Shown here: positions 1 to 8,617 of the stretch, piece by piece
How positions within the stretch are numbered: the stretch's first letter is position 1
Layout of the letters: each line of letters begins with the position of its first letter
NCBI GenBank assembly: GCA_004801635.1
Contig: SSTG01000007.1
Span: 1-33,843 of the forward strand
Length of the DNA: 33,843 nucleotides
Origin: Muribaculum caecicola
Lineage (GTDB): Bacteria > Bacteroidota > Bacteroidia > Bacteroidales > Muribaculaceae
Direction of reading: 5' to 3'
Position numbers and translations under genes: made by a program
The notes under the pieces: generated by a model
The model's input: the letters and a program-made list of their open reading frames with translations, nothing else
Told to the model about the DNA's origin: nothing
Database searches by the model: none

Positions 1-1061
1 GGCATGCTTTCGAGCGCGTACCAGCAGGAATTTACGTTTGTGGCCTTGGAGTCGTTTATGTATACTGCACCGCGTTTTGTGGCCGTATATTCAAGACGGT
101 GTTCAACTCCTTCGAAGTCTTCAAGGGCGCGACGTATGTCCTCGCGCCGTATGTTGAGCAGGCATGCCGACAGTCCGGCTGCCATGGAGTTGTATAGGTT
201 GTGTTTCCCTTTAAGTGAAAGTTCCTGTGTGGGTATTTCCATTTCGCCTTTCCGGGTGTCGAAAACAATTTTTCCGAATGTGTCCAGATATGCGCCTTCG
301 AATCCGGGAAAAGGCTCGAAGCTGTTGTCGGTGAACGGCAGCATGCGTGCATCGGTGTGTATGTGATGCAGCTGTTCCGATATAACGGGGTCGTCTTTCC
401 AATAAATCAGCGCATCGGCCGTTGTCTGGTTGCGTATTATGCGGAACTTGGCATTTACGTAGTTCTGCATTTTGTAATCGTAGCGGTCAAGATGGTCAGG
501 GGTTATGTTTAGCATAACCGCTATGTTGGCTTTGAACTGGTACATGTTTTCCAGTTGGAAGCTTGAGAGTTCTATAACATATACTTTGTGCGGTTCTCGT
601 GCCACCTGCAGGGCCAGTGAACGGCCTACGTTTCCGGCCAGACCTACATCAATTCCGGCTTTGTGCAGAATGTGGTAGGTGAGCATTGTGGTTGTGGTTT
701 TTCCGTTTGAGCCGGTTATGCATACCATTTTTGAGTCGGTATACCGTCCGGCAAACTCTATTTCAGATATTACGGGTATGCCTTTGTTGTAAATAGATTG
801 CATAATCGGAGCGGTTGGTGGTATGCCGGGCGATTTTACTATTTCTGTGGCGTTAAGAATCAGTTCGGGCGTGTGTCCGCCTTGCTCGAACGCTATATTC
901 TCGTTGTCAAGTATTTTTACGTATTTTTCAGGTATGTTTCCATAATCTGAAAGAAATACGTCCATGCCGAGGTCTTTTGCCAGTATGGCTGCCCCAACGC
1001 CGCTTTCGCCTCCTCCAAGAATTACGAGACGAGTTTTTTTGTTGCCTATTTCTGACTGCAT
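1..1061 (-). CDS. murD: UDP-N-acetylmuramoylalanine--D-glutamate ligase (MurD), partial
   Basis: Cytoplasmic Mur ligase that adds D-glutamate to UDP-MurNAc-L-Ala using ATP. The reading frame is open from an ATG at 1059-1061 to the window edge, giving about 353 residues; the C-terminal end lies outside. Visible motifs are an N-terminal Rossmann-like GGGESGVG stretch, the ATP loop TGSNGKTTTT, a central NITPDHLDRY segment and the INDSKATN motif at the edge, all typical of MurD. The start lies 9 bp after the mraY stop, so it is translated within the dcw operon. The protein is not truncated biologically as far as can be seen, only by the window. Identity is secure. Confidence 0.95.
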   Translation of the reverse strand, partial: MQSEIGNKKTRLVILGGGESGVGAAILAKDLGMDVFLSDYGNIPEKYVKILDNENIAFEQGGHTPELILNATEIVKSPGIPPTAPIMQSIYNKGIPVISEIEFAGRYTDSKMVCITGSNGKTTTTMLTYHILHKAGIDVGLAGNVGRSLALQVAREPHKVYVIELSSFQLENMYQFKANIAVMLNITPDHLDRYDYKMQNYVNAKFRIIRNQTTADALIYWKDDPVISEQLHHIHTDARMLPFTDNSFEPFPGFEGAYLDTFGKIVFDTRKGEMEIPTQELSLKGKHNLYNSMAAGLSACLLNIRREDIRRALEDFEGVEHRLEYTATKRGAVYINDSKATNVNSCWYALESM

Positions 1062-1070
1062 ATATGTGTG

Positions 1071-2390
1071 TTAGCGTATTTTTAGTGTTACAAAAGTTAT
1101 TACGGCCAGTATTATGCATATAATCCAGAAACGTAATACTATTTTTGATTCAGGAATTGCGTGGGCCGGTCGTTTGAGCAGCACCTCGCAGGGTTGTCCG
1201 TCAGCTCCTACAGGGTTGCCTTCTTTCTGAAAATGATGGTGTAAAGGTGTCATCTTGAATATTCTGCGGCCTTTGCCATATCGGCGTTTGGTGAGCTTGA
1301 AATATGCAACCTGTAGCACTACGGAAAGATCCTCGAAATAGAATATGGCGCATAATACCGGTAAAAGCAGTTCCTTGCGTATCAGTACTGCGAATACTGC
1401 AATTATTCCTCCAAGTGTAAGGCTTCCGGTATCGCCCATAAATACCTGGGCCGGATAAGCGTTGTACCACAGGAATCCTATTAGTGCCCCGATGAAAGCT
1501 GCCATGTATACAACCAGTTCTTCGCTGCCCGGCAGGTACATTATGTTCAGATAGGTAGAGTATATGACGTTGCCGCCAAGATATGCCATTATGGCCAGTG
1601 CCGTACCTATTATTGCCGATGTACCTGTGGCCAATCCGTCGAGTCCGTCAGTAAGGTTGGCTCCGTTTGACGTGGCGGTAACCAGGAATATTACTACTAT
1701 AATGAACAATATCCACCCTCCGAGTGCGGCAGCCGGGCCTAGGGCACGGGTAAGTGATGTATAGTTGAAGTTGTGGCTTTTCACAAACGGTATTGTGGTT
1801 ATGGGGGCCTTTATGTCGACATGTCCGGATGCGGCTACCGGTTCGGCGGTTTCGTCAACTGTAACTGTCTGTGTTATGGCTGCACTGCCTGTATCTGTAG
1901 TTTCTGCAATATGCCGGCTCACAATGTCGGGCGACATCATCATGGTTAGGCCCACAATGAGTCCGAGGCCTACCTGTCCTACTATTTTGAACTTTCCTTT
2001 AAGCCCGTCCTTGTCGTGGCGGTGCACCTTTATATAGTCGTCCAGAAAGCCTAGCGAACCTAGCCACAGTGTTGACACCACCATCAGCACCATGTATACG
2101 TTTGACAGGTTTCCAAACAAGAGGCACGGTATCAGGATGGAAAGTATTATTATTATTCCACCCATAGTTGGTGTGCCTGATTTTTTCATCTGGCCTTCAA
2201 GCCCTAGGTCGCGTACAATTTCGCCAACCTGCATTAACTGCAGCCTGTCAATGATGCGCCGGCCTATTACAATGGCTATGAACAGCGACAGTACAAGGGC
2301 TATTCCTGAACGGAATGTGATGTAGTCCATGAGCCGGAGTCCGGGCAGGTCGGTTTTGTCGGAGAGGCATTGAAAGAGATAGTAAAACAT
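1071..2390 (-). CDS. mraY: Phospho-N-acetylmuramoyl-pentapeptide transferase (MraY)
   Basis: Integral membrane enzyme that transfers phospho-MurNAc-pentapeptide to undecaprenyl phosphate, forming lipid I. The 439-residue product is longer than the roughly 360 residues of E. coli MraY; the extra length is largely a loop around residues 165-205. Many hydrophobic helices alternate with conserved polar loops: FLDDYIKV, NLTDGLDGLATG, FMGDTGS and the TPLHHHFQ histidine motif. The N-terminal MFYYLFQCL and ITFRSG segments match Bacteroidota MraY as I remember it, which supports the start. It lies 46 bp after murE and 9 bp before murD, in the dcw operon. Confidence 0.96.
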   Translation of the reverse strand: MFYYLFQCLSDKTDLPGLRLMDYITFRSGIALVLSLFIAIVIGRRIIDRLQLMQVGEIVRDLGLEGQMKKSGTPTMGGIIIILSILIPCLLFGNLSNVYMVLMVVSTLWLGSLGFLDDYIKVHRHDKDGLKGKFKIVGQVGLGLIVGLTMMMSPDIVSRHIAETTDTGSAAITQTVTVDETAEPVAASGHVDIKAPITTIPFVKSHNFNYTSLTRALGPAAALGGWILFIIVVIFLVTATSNGANLTDGLDGLATGTSAIIGTALAIMAYLGGNVIYSTYLNIMYLPGSEELVVYMAAFIGALIGFLWYNAYPAQVFMGDTGSLTLGGIIAVFAVLIRKELLLPVLCAIFYFEDLSVVLQVAYFKLTKRRYGKGRRIFKMTPLHHHFQKEGNPVGADGQPCEVLLKRPAHAIPESKIVLRFWIICIILAVITFVTLKIR

Positions 2391-2436
2391 ATTCGGTTTT
2401 CAGAATTTGTCTGGTTATGAATTGTAGATTGTGAAA

Positions 2437-3891
2437 TCAGGCTTTGAAAGCTTCCATAATTTCCTCACGGTCGTCAAAGTGATGCTTTATTCCGTTTATT
2501 TCCTGATAGTTTTCGTGGCCTTTGCCGGCAATCAGTATCACGTCGCCTTTCTGCGCCAGGGCGGCTGCGGTACGTATTGCCTGCCTGCGGTCGGAAATTG
2601 ACAAAGTGCGGTTCTTTGCCGCTTCGTCAAGTCCGGCTTCCATTTCGCTGATAATTGATTCCGGATTTTCTGTGCGCGGATTGTCGGAGGTAAGGATTAG
2701 GCGTTCAGAACGGGCTGCGGCTTCGCGAGCCATTATGGGGCGCTTGCCACGGTCGCGGTCGCCTCCTGCTCCTACAACGGTTATTATGTTTCCCTGGCTC
2801 CCGGTTATTTCGCGTATGGCTTCAAGAACGTTAATCACGGCATCGGGGGTGTGGGCATAGTCTACAATTGCCGTGCAGCCTTTTGGCGAATGAAATGCCT
2901 GGAAACGTCCGGCCACGGGCACTAGGCGGCTCATGGCGGTAAGTACCTGTTCTTTTTCCCAGCCCAGTAGTATCGATGCACCGTAAACAGCGGTGAGGTT
3001 GTATGCGTTGAAGCGTCCGGTAAACAGAACTTCCACCTCGCTTCCGTTTAGCGACAGTGTGGTGCCGTCGAGCCGGGTCTCTATGATACGGCAACGGAAG
3101 TCGGCCATTGTGCGCAAAGAATATGTATAGCGTGCGGCCGAGGTGTTTTGCAGCATTATCATGCCGTTTTTGTCGTCAATGTTGGTCAGTGCGAATGCTT
3201 CACGACCGAGACCGTCGAAGAACGATTTTTTTGCCTGGAGATAGGCTTGGACTGTCTTGTGATAGTCCATGTGGTCGCGTGTCAGGTTTGAGAATATGCC
3301 TCCGGCAAATATTAGTCCGGCAATGCGGTGCTGATGAGCTGCATGCGAGCTTACCTCCATAGCTGCATATTGGCATCCCGATTCTACCATACGGGCCAGA
3401 AGCTGGTTTATGGTAAGCGGGTCGGGTGTGGTTTGATTTGTAGGCACTGCCTCTGTTTCAATGTAATTGCATACGGTTGACAATAGCCCGGCCTTATATC
3501 CGAGCAGCCGTGCCATTTCGTATATAAGTGTTGCCGTGGTGGTTTTTCCGTTTGTTCCGGTAACTCCCACCAGCTTTAGTTTTGTTGAGGGGTTGTCGTA
3601 CCATTCCGAAGCCAGGACACCGAGGGCTATGGCGGAGTTTTCTACTTTTATATATGTTATAGACGACTCGACTATCTCAGGAAATTCTTCGCAAACAATG
3701 GCTGCGACACCGCTGTATTGAAGCAGTGGTATAAATGTGTGGCCGTCGACCGTGCAGCCGCGTACGGCTACGAATAACGAGCCTTGGCTAACCTGGCGAG
3801 AGTCATTTACAACGTTTGTTATGTTTTTCTTTTCCGAGCCTATTATTTCAATTGGCCGTATTGCCTGGATTAGTTGCCTGAGTGATTTCAT
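2437..3891 (-). CDS. murE: UDP-MurNAc-L-Ala-D-Glu--meso-diaminopimelate ligase (MurE)
   Basis: Cytoplasmic Mur ligase that adds the third residue of the peptidoglycan stem peptide. It has 484 residues, the usual size. The ATP loop TGTNGKT is at about 111-117, and the lysine that is carbamylated in the family lies in QAKKSF near 220. The DNPR motif is at 403-406; in characterised MurE enzymes this marks meso-diaminopimelate specificity rather than lysine, so the cell wall is predicted to be DAP-type. It is preceded by ftsI (31 bp gap) and followed by mraY (46 bp gap). Confidence 0.96.
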   Translation of the reverse strand: MKSLRQLIQAIRPIEIIGSEKKNITNVVNDSRQVSQGSLFVAVRGCTVDGHTFIPLLQYSGVAAIVCEEFPEIVESSITYIKVENSAIALGVLASEWYDNPSTKLKLVGVTGTNGKTTTATLIYEMARLLGYKAGLLSTVCNYIETEAVPTNQTTPDPLTINQLLARMVESGCQYAAMEVSSHAAHQHRIAGLIFAGGIFSNLTRDHMDYHKTVQAYLQAKKSFFDGLGREAFALTNIDDKNGMIMLQNTSAARYTYSLRTMADFRCRIIETRLDGTTLSLNGSEVEVLFTGRFNAYNLTAVYGASILLGWEKEQVLTAMSRLVPVAGRFQAFHSPKGCTAIVDYAHTPDAVINVLEAIREITGSQGNIITVVGAGGDRDRGKRPIMAREAAARSERLILTSDNPRTENPESIISEMEAGLDEAAKNRTLSISDRRQAIRTAAALAQKGDVILIAGKGHENYQEINGIKHHFDDREEIMEAFKA

Positions 3892-3922
3892 ATAATTTTA
3901 CTTTCTTTGTGAGGGACTTCTG

Positions 3923-6007
3923 TTAGTTGTTGAGTGTCAGGTGTATTCGGGCACCGGCGGCCGGTGTGGTTCCTGGCGGTATTGACTGGGATGTTACATA
4001 GCCCGAGCCGCTGAATGTTACGTCTATGCCTAGTGACTCCATGTGGTTTATGGCATCGCGTAGCGAGCATCCTTTGAGCGAGGGTACTGTACGCGAGGCT
4101 TTGGCTGGTGCAAAATGCTTTACATGCCCTATGTTGAAGCCCTGGCGCAGGTAGTCTACCCTCTGATGTGTTGAGGCAAACATTACCGGGGGCTGTTGTG
4201 GCTGTTCCGGGTCGGGACGGAGTTCAGGGTTGTTGTCGAGCATGCCGCGCGAGTACATTTTGAGAGCTATGTTTTTTAATACGGTGCCCGATGTTGAAGC
4301 GGCTCCGAATGCGTTTTGCCTGGGGTGGCATGTGAGCACTATGCAGGAGTATTTCGGATTGTCGGCAGGAAAGAACCCGCAGAAAGCCAGACGCTTTTTG
4401 CTTGTGTTATATCCGCGGTTTTCTATAATGTAGCATGTGCCTGTCTTGCCGGCAATGCGTACCTTGTCGTTGCGTAGCAGTTTGCCGGTTCCGTGTTCAC
4501 CCCATACAACGTTTGTTAGCATCATTCGCAGCAATGATGCATTTTTAGGGGAGCATGCCGTTCCTGAACCAATGTAGCTTACGGGCAGTACGGTGTCGGT
4601 TGTTTCCGATGTAAGGCGCGATACAAGGCGTGGGCGCACATACTTGCCGTCGTTGGCAATGGCGTTGTAAATCGACAGGGTGTAAAGCGGCGGTATCTCG
4701 GTGGTATATCCGTAGCTCATTCTGGAGAGGGCTATACGGCCTCCGCGGTTGTCGGGAACAGAGTCGAAACGTGGCGGCCGTTCGCCGGCAATTCCGGTAT
4801 TCATGGGGTCGAGAAATCCCAGTTTTTTTACACGTGAGTAAAACTGTCCGGGATGGTCGCCGTAGCGAGAGGTTATGATTTTGGCCATTCCTATGTTTGA
4901 TGAGCGTTCGATGACTTCTTTTACTGTCATTGACGGGCAAGAATGCGAATCGGTTATAGGGCGGCCGCCTGCATAAGGAAACGAGCGGCCTGTGGATATG
5001 ACGCGGTTTACATCGGTAACGATGCCGTCTTCCAGAGCTATGAGCATTGACAATGTTTTTACTACAGAGCCGGGTTCGAAACCCAGTACGGCCCTGTTCA
5101 TGCCTTCTATGTATTCGCCGTTGCGTCCCGAAGGGCTTTTTTCCAAATTCGATATGGCGCGTATATTGCCTGTGCTTACTTCCATAAGCACGGCTACCCC
5201 CCATTCGGCATCGCAATATGTGAGTACGTTGTTTAGCTCGTTTTCAACAATGTCCTGAATGTTGATGTCGATGGTTGTGGTTATGTTATAGCCCGGTGTG
5301 GGCGGAACATCTGTCCAGTTTACAATATCTTTTGTAAGGGGTATTTTTTTTGCTATTCCGGGAATTCCGTACAGAAGGGTGTCCAAAGCCCGTTCCAGTC
5401 CGGAAATTCCGTGTGTTTCGCCGTTCACCGAGTCTATTCCGACACCGCCTATAGAGCGTCGGGCCATAGCGCCGTATGGGTTTACGCGGCGCATTACGGC
5501 TTCGCGCGTGAGCCCGTTTTTGTTTGGGTTTTTAATTTTCAGAAACGGGAATGTGCGCAGGTGTTCGTATTGGGCATATGAAATGTTGCCTATAAGTTTG
5601 AATGCGCGCGGACGTTTGTTTTTGGGTTTGTCAAGAGGTTTTTTAAGCCTTTTTTTCCAGCCGCCGGCATCGCGTATAGGGAAATAGCGCGCCATTGAGT
5701 CGGCCAGCGAGTCTATTGCTAACAGGTACTGGCTTTCAAGAAACCTTTCTGACCGGAAGTCTATGCGTACGTTGTAGAATGTCAGGTTGGTTGCCAGTAT
5801 TGACCCGTTTGATGCAAGTATGTTTCCGCGTTCGGGTTTTATTACCTGTACTCGCGATAATTCTTCCAGGGCTTTCTGGTTCCACTCCTTGGCGTGGAGT
5901 ATGGTGTTGTCGAAAGCTTTATATACCACACCGGCCACAATTAGCATTATGCCGGCAATAACCCATAGGTAGCGTAGCAGAATATGTGTTCGGTTTTCTT
6001 TTTTCAT
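3923..6007 (-). CDS. ftsI: Division transpeptidase FtsI/PBP3-type with C-terminal PASTA domain
   Basis: Class B penicillin-binding protein that cross-links septal peptidoglycan in the periplasm. The 694-residue product has one N-terminal membrane helix (about 10-28), a PBP dimer domain (about 50-220) and a transpeptidase domain carrying the three active-site motifs SVVK (314-317), SSN (369-371) and KTG (521-523). The last 60 residues form a PASTA domain starting near VPSLKGCSLRDA; a terminal PASTA is usual in Bacteroidota FtsI but absent from E. coli FtsI. It sits between the FtsL-like gene and murE in conserved dcw order. The identification is firm; spoVD-like naming is an equivalent alternative. 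Confidence 0.95.
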   Translation of the reverse strand: MKKENRTHILLRYLWVIAGIMLIVAGVVYKAFDNTILHAKEWNQKALEELSRVQVIKPERGNILASNGSILATNLTFYNVRIDFRSERFLESQYLLAIDSLADSMARYFPIRDAGGWKKRLKKPLDKPKNKRPRAFKLIGNISYAQYEHLRTFPFLKIKNPNKNGLTREAVMRRVNPYGAMARRSIGGVGIDSVNGETHGISGLERALDTLLYGIPGIAKKIPLTKDIVNWTDVPPTPGYNITTTIDINIQDIVENELNNVLTYCDAEWGVAVLMEVSTGNIRAISNLEKSPSGRNGEYIEGMNRAVLGFEPGSVVKTLSMLIALEDGIVTDVNRVISTGRSFPYAGGRPITDSHSCPSMTVKEVIERSSNIGMAKIITSRYGDHPGQFYSRVKKLGFLDPMNTGIAGERPPRFDSVPDNRGGRIALSRMSYGYTTEIPPLYTLSIYNAIANDGKYVRPRLVSRLTSETTDTVLPVSYIGSGTACSPKNASLLRMMLTNVVWGEHGTGKLLRNDKVRIAGKTGTCYIIENRGYNTSKKRLAFCGFFPADNPKYSCIVLTCHPRQNAFGAASTSGTVLKNIALKMYSRGMLDNNPELRPDPEQPQQPPVMFASTHQRVDYLRQGFNIGHVKHFAPAKASRTVPSLKGCSLRDAINHMESLGIDVTFSGSGYVTSQSIPPGTTPAAGARIHLTLNN

Positions 6008-6071
6008 TTTGGCTGAAAGTGACTGGTTTGAGGAGGTTGTTTTATTTGGGCCTGTTTGTGGTTATGGTGGG

Positions 6072-6416
6072 TTAATTGTTCTCTTTTTTTATTTTGTATG
6101 GCGGCTGGTCCTGTATTGCCAGTCCGAGGCGCATTTGTTCTACCAGTTCCTGCATTGATGATTCGCGTATCCGGCTCATGTATTCCGACCGTTCGCGAAT
6201 TCGTTCGGTTTCAACAATTTCAAGTCGCTGCTCCAGTTTGCGGATATGTTCCATGCGAGTTGCGCACTGGTACCGGTTGTTTATGTATATAAGTATCATA
6301 AACAGGGCAAGCAGTACCGATTTCCAATGGTTTATAAAGAAGTCGGATGACAGTATCCTGCCATGCAGTGTGCGTAGCAGTATGTTGTCGTTCTTTTTTT
6401 TAGTTTTTTTTGCCAT
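6072..6416 (-). CDS. ftsL: FtsL-like cell division protein
   Basis: A 114-residue bitopic protein: a basic cytoplasmic N-terminus (MAKKTKKK), one membrane helix at about 34-48 (VLLALFMILIYI), then an acidic, charged periplasmic helix of about 50 residues (HIRKLEQRLEIVETERIRER) predicted to form a coiled coil. Size, topology and its place between rsmH and ftsI match the Bacteroidota FtsL-like family, which in other bacteria pairs with FtsB/FtsQ to activate FtsWI. Sequence identity to E. coli FtsL is expected to be negligible, so the call rests mainly on context and topology. Gaps are 22 bp to rsmH and 64 bp to ftsI. Confidence 0.85.
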   Translation of the reverse strand: MAKKTKKKNDNILLRTLHGRILSSDFFINHWKSVLLALFMILIYINNRYQCATRMEHIRKLEQRLEIVETERIRERSEYMSRIRESSMQELVEQMRLGLAIQDQPPYKIKKENN

Positions 6417-6438
6417 TGTTTTGAGGATTGAGGCTTGG

Positions 6439-7356
6439 TTATATTTTTTCTGACCGTTGGGCTATGCGCAGTTTGGCACTCCTTGAACGTGGGTTTCGGT
6501 CAACTTCGTCTTGCCCCGGGGAAACGGGTTTGGATGTTAGCAGGCGGAAAGGTGCCAGTGAGCGGCCATAGAAATCTGTTTCTATTTTTCCGTCAAAGTT
6601 TCCTGAACGCATGAAGTTCTTGACAAGGCGGTCTTCAAGCGAGTGATATGTGATTACGCATAGCCTTCCTCCGGGTTTGAGTGTTAGCAGGGCTTGTTCG
6701 AGGAACTGCCTCAAGGCATCCATTTCGTCGTTTACTTCTATGCGTAGTGCCTGAAATACCTGGGCAAGTTCCTTCTTTTCGTGCTTGGGGTCTATGCATG
6801 GCCTTATAACGTCCAGAAGGCGTGCTGTGGAGGTTATGGGTGCCTGTCGACGGGCTTTTTCGATTGTTTGGGCAATCTGTCGGCTTTGGCGTAATTCGCC
6901 GTACAGGCGGAACAGCTGGGTCAGTTGGTCGACGGTGTATTCATCGATAATTTTTGCCGCCGTGAGTGTTGCGTTGCGGTTCATGCGCATGTCCAGAGGC
7001 CCGTCGGCCCGAAACGAAAATCCACGGTCGGGACTGTCGAAGTGGTGAAAAGAAACTCCCAGGTCGGCCATTATTCCGTCAAGATGTTCAACGCCATAGT
7101 ACAGCATAAAATTCCTTAGGAACCGGAAATTTGAGTATACAAATGTAAACCGGCTGTCGTTGATGGAGTTAGCTTGTGCGTCAATGTCCTGGTCGAAACC
7201 GTATAGCCTTCCTTCTGGCCCCAATGCCGACATTATGGCACGTGAGTGTCCCCCGCCACCGAATGTTACATCGGCATAGATGCCTTCGGGCTTGATATCC
7301 AGTCCGTTTATTGACTCTTTGAGCAGTGCTGGTATGTGGTAAGTTTCTATAGGCAT
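6439..7356 (-). CDS. rsmH: 16S rRNA (cytosine(1402)-N(4))-methyltransferase RsmH
   Basis: SAM-dependent methyltransferase that modifies C1402 in the decoding centre of 16S rRNA (formerly MraW). The 305 residues have the usual family size. The SAM-binding DVTFGGGGHSRAIM is near residue 28, the DLGVSFHHFD motif near 98, and the family-typical HSLEDRLVKNF lies in the C-terminal half. It is the first visible gene of the dcw operon here. In most bacteria, including many Bacteroidota, mraZ precedes it, but no mraZ reading frame lies upstream. Confidence 0.96.
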   Translation of the reverse strand: MPIETYHIPALLKESINGLDIKPEGIYADVTFGGGGHSRAIMSALGPEGRLYGFDQDIDAQANSINDSRFTFVYSNFRFLRNFMLYYGVEHLDGIMADLGVSFHHFDSPDRGFSFRADGPLDMRMNRNATLTAAKIIDEYTVDQLTQLFRLYGELRQSRQIAQTIEKARRQAPITSTARLLDVIRPCIDPKHEKKELAQVFQALRIEVNDEMDALRQFLEQALLTLKPGGRLCVITYHSLEDRLVKNFMRSGNFDGKIETDFYGRSLAPFRLLTSKPVSPGQDEVDRNPRSRSAKLRIAQRSEKI

Positions 7357-7378
7357 AGTTTATGCGCAGTTTAGGCGG

Positions 7379-7410
7379 TAAAGTTACTATAAATCCGTGT
7401 AATTTGCATA
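7379..7410 (-). promoter_or_regulatory. Possible promoter for rsmH/dcw operon
   Basis: On the minus strand a TAACTTTA box (7386-7379) has a TATG box 20 bp upstream (7410-7407). This is a 7/8 and a 3/4 match to the Bacteroidota consensus TAnnTTTG and TTTG. It would start transcription about 15-20 nt before the rsmH ATG. The match is weak and the AT-rich surroundings make chance matches likely. Confidence 0.35.
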
Positions 7411-7561
7411 CATAAATTTTTGTTTTTCTTTTATAAGTTATCTACATTTTTATCATGTCCAGGCTTGTTGTGTTAAATATATGCCGAGATTGTGGTTAAA
7501 ATTTTATAAATAAGCCGTATAGGAGGTGCGGTTTGTACTTAGTCCATGCCTATATACAAAT

Positions 7562-7599
7562 AGCGCCCTCCGTCATGATGCTATTTGACGGAGGGTGCT
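7562..7599 (-). terminator. Strong hairpin, probable terminator after cobB
   Basis: Arms 7562-7575 and 7586-7599 pair over 14 bp with one G-T wobble around a 10-nt loop. The 405-bp gap 7357-7761 otherwise holds no convincing gene. There is no long T-run on either side (ATTTGTATATA follows on the minus strand), so rho-independent termination is likely but not certain. It lies about 160 bp downstream of the cobB stop. Confidence 0.5.
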
Positions 7600-7761
7600 G
7601 TATTGTTGGAACGGTAAGTGTATTTAATGCTTATTTGTGCTGGCTGCGTGCCGTTGATTTACAGCTAAACTGCTGAATCCAAGCTGACATGGCATTTTAT
7701 ATTGTCGGAAAACGTTTGATTTCAGGCAATAATTGCCATATTCCAGTTTGCATTTGCAAAT

Positions 7762-8454
7762 TTACGGGCATATTTTTTGAGTGAGTACCTCTATTCCTTT
7801 TGTGGCCGGAAGTGCTATTACGTTGATTCCGGGAGGAACTGCGGCCGGGTTAGGATCGATGTAATATACTGGTGTTCCGGGTCGTACATAGTGTAGTAGC
7901 GAGGCGGCAGGGTATACGTTGAGCGATGTTCCTATTATTACGAATATATCGGCTTCCTGAACAAGCTTGACTGCCGGTTCGAAATTTGGAACAGCTTCTT
8001 GGAAAAAAACTATGTGTGGCCTTACCCGGTGTCCGTCTATTATGGTGTCAGGGCTGGTTTCCAGTTTTCCGGGCTTAAGCTCGAATGTAAGTGATTCGTT
8101 GTCAAGAGCCCTCACTTTCATTAGTTCGCCGTGAAGGTGCAACACGTTTTTAGATCCGGCACGTTCATGCAGGTTGTCAATGTTTTGTGTGATTATATAT
8201 GTATCGAAATATTCTTCGAGTTTGAATAAGCCGGTGTGCCCGCTGTTTGGCTGGGCCTTTAAAAGCTCGGTTCTGCGTTTATTGTAGAATTCGTGTACGA
8301 GTGCCGGGTTTGCCGAGAAGCCGTCGGCCGATGCAACCTGCATTACCGGGTATTCTTCCCATAGTCCGCCTGCATCGCGGAATGTCTTTATGCCCGATTC
8401 GGCGCTCATGCCGGCTCCTGTCGATATTACCAGTTTCTTTTTGTTTTCTTCCAT
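7762..8454 (-). CDS. cobB: Sir2-family NAD-dependent protein deacylase, lacking zinc cysteines
   Basis: Sirtuin that removes acyl groups from lysines using NAD. The 230-residue product has the NAD-binding GAGMSAESGIKTFRD (from residue 13), TQNIDNLHERAG (near 90-100) and the catalytic histidine in HLHGEL (H108). Y57 and R60 in FYNKR match the Tyr-x-x-Arg pair that marks class III sirtuins and binds succinyl or malonyl lysine, so desuccinylase activity is possible. The zinc-ribbon cysteines of typical Sir2 are absent: the only cysteine is next to the C-terminal residue. It follows secDF on the same strand across two hairpins, so it may be transcribed separately. Confidence is high for the family and moderate for substrate preference. 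Confidence 0.9.
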   Translation of the reverse strand: MEENKKKLVISTGAGMSAESGIKTFRDAGGLWEEYPVMQVASADGFSANPALVHEFYNKRRTELLKAQPNSGHTGLFKLEEYFDTYIITQNIDNLHERAGSKNVLHLHGELMKVRALDNESLTFELKPGKLETSPDTIIDGHRVRPHIVFFQEAVPNFEPAVKLVQEADIFVIIGTSLNVYPAASLLHYVRPGTPVYYIDPNPAAVPPGINVIALPATKGIEVLTQKICP

Positions 8455-8480
8455 TTGTTTGCTGTTCTTTTTGGTGTGTG

Positions 8481-8511
8481 TAAAAACAGGTCTATTTTAT
8501 AGTAAACCTGT
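8481..8511 (-). terminator. Hairpin with T-run between secDF and cobB
   Basis: Minus-strand hairpin with arms 8506-8511 and 8486-8491 (ACAGGT/ACCTGT), extended weakly inside by A-T pairs, followed by five T (8485-8481). It lies 32 bp before the cobB ATG, so it is either a second secDF terminator or an attenuator-like element in the cobB leader. Confidence 0.45.
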
Positions 8512-8546
8512 ATTGGAGATGATTTGTTCAACCGTATTTATAGTTG

Positions 8547-8580
8547 GTGAGGGAGGAGCGCTCACGCGTTCCTCCCTCAC
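8547..8580 (-). terminator. Strong hairpin downstream of secDF
   Basis: Arms 8547-8560 and 8567-8580 pair over 14 bp with one wobble around a 6-nt loop, 38 bp after the secDF stop. No clear T-run follows on the minus strand (CAACTATAAATA). It probably ends or stabilises the secDF transcript. Confidence 0.55.
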
Positions 8581-8617
8581 AGGGATGAATAAAGGGGAAT
8601 GTATATATGAGTGATGA

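Noticed and set aside
5060..5095. GGGTTCGAAACCC resembling a tRNA T-arm
   Set aside because: It lies inside the ftsI coding sequence (the GFEPGS segment before the active-site Ser) and there is no tRNA-shaped context.
4545..5216. Long second reading frame (223 codons) on the ftsI strand
   Set aside because: It lies wholly inside ftsI in another frame, has an Arg/His-rich composition typical of out-of-frame reading, and matches no domain.
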